From positions 1 to 64,000 of the forward strand of contig QUMM01000002.1 of the NCBI GenBank assembly GCA_003435055.1: 64,000 nt of DNA, written 5' to 3'. Below the pieces are notes generated by a model. It saw only the letters and a program-made list of their open reading frames with translations, ran no database searches and was not told the origin of the DNA. Origin of the DNA: Lachnospiraceae bacterium OF09-6. Its GTDB lineage: Bacteria > Bacillota > Clostridia > Lachnospirales > Lachnospiraceae. The position numbers and the translations under genes were made by a program. Positions 61,491-64,000 of the stretch are shown piece by piece (position 1 is the stretch's first letter; every line of letters begins with the position of its first letter).

Positions 61491-62029
61491 TTGAGTAGAC
61501 TGAAAGAACAGTATCAGAACGAGATCGTAGATGCTATGATCAAAAAGTTGGATATAAGAATATTATGGAAGTTCCGAAGCTGGACAAAGTTGTAGTAAAC
61601 ATGGGCGTTGGCGAAGCAAAAGAAAACGCTAAGTTACTGGAAGCAGCTGTTAAGGATATGGAAACTATTACAGGCCAGAAAGCGGTTCTGACCAGAGCAA
61701 AGAATTCTGTTGCTAACTTCAAGATCAGAGAAGGTATGGCAATCGGATGTAAAGTTACACTTCGTGGAGAAAAAATGTATGAATTCGTTGACCGTCTGGT
61801 TAACCTTGCATTACCTCGAGTACGTGACTTTAGAGGTGTTAACCCGAATGCGTTTGATGGAAGAGGTAACTACGCTCTTGGTATCAAAGAACAGTTAATT
61901 TTCCCTGAAATCGAATATGATAAGGTTGACAAGGTAAGAGGTATGGACGTTATCTTTGTTACAACAGCAAAGACTGACGAAGAAGCACGTGAACTTTTAA
62001 CACAGTTCAACATGCCATTCTCTAAATAA
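61491..62029 (+). CDS. rplE: 50S ribosomal protein L5 (frameshifted)
   Basis: The expected protein is 179 residues. TTG 61491, after GAGAGGAGGC, gives [18 protein letters not shown]. At 61548-61549 one T is missing; restoring it yields [20 protein letters not shown] and the full L5 sequence to NMPFSK. L5 binds 5S rRNA and is essential. As with rplB, a sequencing deletion is the likely cause. Calling only the intact part from 61565 would lose the first 25 residues. Confidence 0.94.
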
Positions 62030-62074
62030 TTGAATTGTTAACAGTCAATGTGATTGAATATAGGAGGAAATTTC

Positions 62075-62260
62075 ATGGCTAAGACAGCAATGAAGATTAA
62101 ACAGCAGCGTCCACAGAAATTCTCCACAAGAGAATACAACCGCTGCAGAATTTGTGGTCGTCCACATGCATATTTGAGAAAATACGGAATCTGCAGAATC
62201 TGCTTCCGTGAACTGGCTTACAAAGGTGAAATTCCGGGAGTTAAGAAAGCTTCCTGGTAA
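62075..62260 (+). CDS. rpsN: 30S ribosomal protein S14, zinc type (type Z)
   Basis: A 61-residue short S14 with a zinc site of two CxxC pairs: [20 protein letters not shown], then ICFREL. This is the zinc-dependent form usual in Firmicutes. ATG 62075 follows TAGGAGGAAA; the frame upstream to 62054 is not part of the protein. Confidence 0.96.
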   Translation: MAKTAMKIKQQRPQKFSTREYNRCRICGRPHAYLRKYGICRICFRELAYKGEIPGVKKASW

Positions 62261-62316
62261 GCCGATACAACTTGATTGGTCAGCAATGATCTGAGAATAT
62301 AAGGAGGAAAATCCAG

Positions 62317-62718
62317 ATGACAATGAGTGATCCTATTGCAGATATGCTTACAAGAATCCGTAATGCAAATACTGCAAAACACGATACAGTAGATGTTCCA
62401 TCATCCAAAATGAAACTTGCTATTGCAAACATTCTGGTAGATGAAGGTTATATTGCAAAATATGACATCGTTGAAGAAGGCGGTTTCCCAGTTATCCGCA
62501 TCACACTGAAATACGGTGCTGATAAAAATGAGAGAGTCATTACAGGTATTAAGAGAATTTCTAAACCAGGTCTTCGTGTACATGCAGGCAAAGAAGATAT
62601 TCCAAGAGTTCTTGGTGGTCTTGGTGTAGCTATTCTTTCTACAAACAAAGGTGTTATCACTGACAGAGAAGCTCGTAAGCTTGGAGTTGGTGGAGAAGTT
62701 CTGGCATTTGTTTGGTAG
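62317..62718 (+). CDS. rpsH: 30S ribosomal protein S8
   Basis: A 133-residue protein: [40 protein letters not shown] and [21 protein letters not shown]8 binds 16S helix 21 and represses the spc operon in E. coli. ATG 62317 follows AAGGAGG; ATG 62323 is an alternative. Confidence 0.97.
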   Translation: MTMSDPIADMLTRIRNANTAKHDTVDVPSSKMKLAIANILVDEGYIAKYDIVEEGGFPVIRITLKYGADKNERVITGIKRISKPGLRVHAGKEDIPRVLGGLGVAILSTNKGVITDREARKLGVGGEVLAFVW

Positions 62719-62795
62719 GATACCCCGTAAAAGTTACTGAAAACAGAGAGAGACAATGCTCTCTCTCCGAAAATCTAAGTAAGGAGGACATTTGA

Positions 62796-63335
62796 ATGTC
62801 ACGTATAGGAAGACTGCCTGTAGCAATTCCTGCAGGCGTTACCGTTGAAGTTGCGGAAGGCAACAAAGTTACAGTAAAAGGCAGCAAAGGAACTCTGGTA
62901 AGAGTACTGCCTGCTGAAATGGATATCAAAGTAGAAGATGGTCATGTAGTAGTAAGCAGACCAAACGATCTGAAGAAAATGAAATCTCTGCACGGTCTGA
63001 CAAGAACACTGATCCACAACATGGTAGTTGGTGTCAGCGAAGGATTCGAAAAGAAGCTGGAAGTAAATGGTGTAGGTTACAAAGCAGCTAAGCAGGGTAA
63101 GAAACTGGTATTATCTCTTGGATATTCTCATCCAGTAGAGATGATCGATCCAGAAGGCCTGGAAGCAGTTGTTGACGGAAACGTAATCACTGTTAAGGGT
63201 ATTGACAAAGAAAAAGTTGGCCAGTACGCAGCTGAAATCAGAGAAAAGAGAGCTCCGGAACCTTATAAAGGTAAAGGTATTAAGTATGCTGATGAAGTTA
63301 TCAGACGTAAAGTTGGTAAGACTGGTAAGAAATAA
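62796..63335 (+). CDS. rplF: 50S ribosomal protein L6
   Basis: A 179-residue protein: [40 protein letters not shown] and the C-terminal [19 protein letters not shown]. It lies near the factor-binding site. AAGGAGG precedes ATG 62796. Confidence 0.97.
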   Translation: MSRIGRLPVAIPAGVTVEVAEGNKVTVKGSKGTLVRVLPAEMDIKVEDGHVVVSRPNDLKKMKSLHGLTRTLIHNMVVGVSEGFEKKLEVNGVGYKAAKQGKKLVLSLGYSHPVEMIDPEGLEAVVDGNVITVKGIDKEKVGQYAAEIREKRAPEPYKGKGIKYADEVIRRKVGKTGKK

Positions 63336-63352
63336 GTAAGGAGAGTGTGAAA

Positions 63353-63721
63353 ATGGTTAGTAAAGAATCTAGAACAGAAGTTCGTGTAAAGAAGCACAGA
63401 AGACTTCGTAATCGTTTTGCAGGTACTGCACAGAGACCACGTCTCGCAGTATTCAGAAGCAATAATCATATGTATGCTCAAATTATTGACGATACAGTCG
63501 GAAATACTTTGGTTTCTGCAAGCACACTTCAGAAAGAAGTAAAAGCAGAAGTTGAGAAGACTAATAACGTTGATGCAGCAGCATACCTTGGAAAAGTAAT
63601 CGCAGAGAGAGCTCTGGAAAAAGGCATTAAAGAAGTTGTTTTTGATAGAGGCGGCTTTATATATCAGGGTAAAATCAAAGCATTAGCAGATGCAGCCAGA
63701 GAAGCTGGTCTGGAATTTTAG
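63353..63721 (+). CDS. rplR: 50S ribosomal protein L18
   Basis: A 122-residue protein: [40 protein letters not shown] and [20 protein letters not shown]. It binds 5S rRNA with L5. ATG 63353 after AAGGAGAGTG is preferred over GTG 63347, which is too close to that site. Confidence 0.96.
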   Translation: MVSKESRTEVRVKKHRRLRNRFAGTAQRPRLAVFRSNNHMYAQIIDDTVGNTLVSASTLQKEVKAEVEKTNNVDAAAYLGKVIAERALEKGIKEVVFDRGGFIYQGKIKALADAAREAGLEF

Positions 63722-63732
63722 GAGGTAGACAC

Positions 63733-64000
63733 ATGAAACGTGAAATTATTGATGCTAATCAGTTAGAATTAACAGAAAAAGTAGTGTCAATTAAGCGTGT
63801 TACCAAAGTTGTAAAAGGTGGTCGTAATATGCGTTTTACAGCCCTGGTAGTTGTTGGCGACGGCAACGGACACGTTGGTGCCGGACTTGGAAAGGCTGCT
63901 GAAATTCCAGAAGCTATCCGTAAAGGTAAAGAAGATGCTACAAAGAAACTTATCACTGTTGCATTAGATGAAAATGCAAGTATTCCACACAACTTTGACG
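63733..64000 (+). CDS. rpsE: 30S ribosomal protein S5 (3' end beyond window)
   Basis: The first 89 residues of S5: [40 protein letters not shown] and [20 protein letters not shown]. The last is the double-stranded RNA-binding motif. The gene runs off the window end. AGGAGG precedes ATG 63733. S5 affects translation accuracy. Confidence 0.95.
   Translation, partial: MKREIIDANQLELTEKVVSIKRVTKVVKGGRNMRFTALVVVGDGNGHVGAGLGKAAEIPEAIRKGKEDATKKLITVALDENASIPHNFD

Noticed and set aside
1..64000. tRNA or rRNA genes
   Set aside because: I looked for cloverleaf-like GTTCRANNC segments and rRNA signatures. The ACTCCTACGGGA at about 4939-4950 matches a 16S primer site only by chance; the surroundings do not match rRNA.

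Overview
The window looks like chromosome of a Lachnospiraceae-type gut Clostridium (Blautia, Dorea and Ruminococcus relatives). The evidence is Gram-positive ribosome binding sites and promoters, an S10 ribosomal operon with the zinc-type S14, a LexA box of the Bacillus type, and mobile-element protein families typical of this group. Species cannot be fixed from the sequence alone.

Layout. (1) Bases 1-7.8 kb are an AT-rich accessory region. It holds the 3' end of a group II intron, small membrane proteins (two DUF3784 paralogues, DUF6219), a BceAB-type ABC transporter, a CPBP protease, a TfoX-like protein, a nucleotidyltransferase, and scraps of a conjugative element (class B sortase C-terminus). 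(2) Bases 7923-22031 are a GC-richer integrative mobilizable element of about 14.1 kb. It sits inside an XRE/AbrB-type regulator gene, whose two halves lie at 7816-7926 and 22028-22361. The element carries a two-component system plus an ABC transporter as cargo, a MOBQ relaxase with a predicted oriT, a CHC2 primase and a VirE-like helicase with iterons, TnpW, and a large serine recombinase at its right end. (3) Bases 22-30 kb hold more remnants (a conjugative-element gene, an IS91 transposase), a Fic protein, a diguanylate cyclase, FUSC and PLD-family proteins, and an interspersed hairpin repeat, one copy of which is split by an 87-bp element. (4) Bases 29.5-54.9 kb are chromosomal genes: MerR/MATE efflux, an oxidoreductase, DUF1538 with a PII-like partner, a hybrid histidine kinase, a lactate/malate dehydrogenase family enzyme, SbcDC, a possible repeat-rich noncoding RNA, an S51 peptidase, an HD-GYP protein, a sugar kinase with a HicB-like protein, a LexA-controlled radical SAM/TIGR03915 DNA repair pair, a BMP-domain protein, and an RlmI-like methyltransferase. 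(5) From 55.2 kb to the end is the S10-spc ribosomal protein operon, rpsJ to rpsE, cut by the window edge.

Sequence quality. Eight genes are broken by what looks like one missing base each. The list includes single-copy essential ribosomal genes (rplB, rplE) and sbcC. The best explanation is sequencing or assembly deletions, mostly in short homopolymers, so these genes are annotated as full-length CDS with the frameshift noted rather than as true pseudogenes.

Gene cooperation. In the mobile element the OmpR-type regulator, the intramembrane-type kinase and the ABC transporter appear to form one self-contained antimicrobial-response module. The same direct-repeat operator lies at identical distance from the -10 box of both the regulator operon and the transporter operon.
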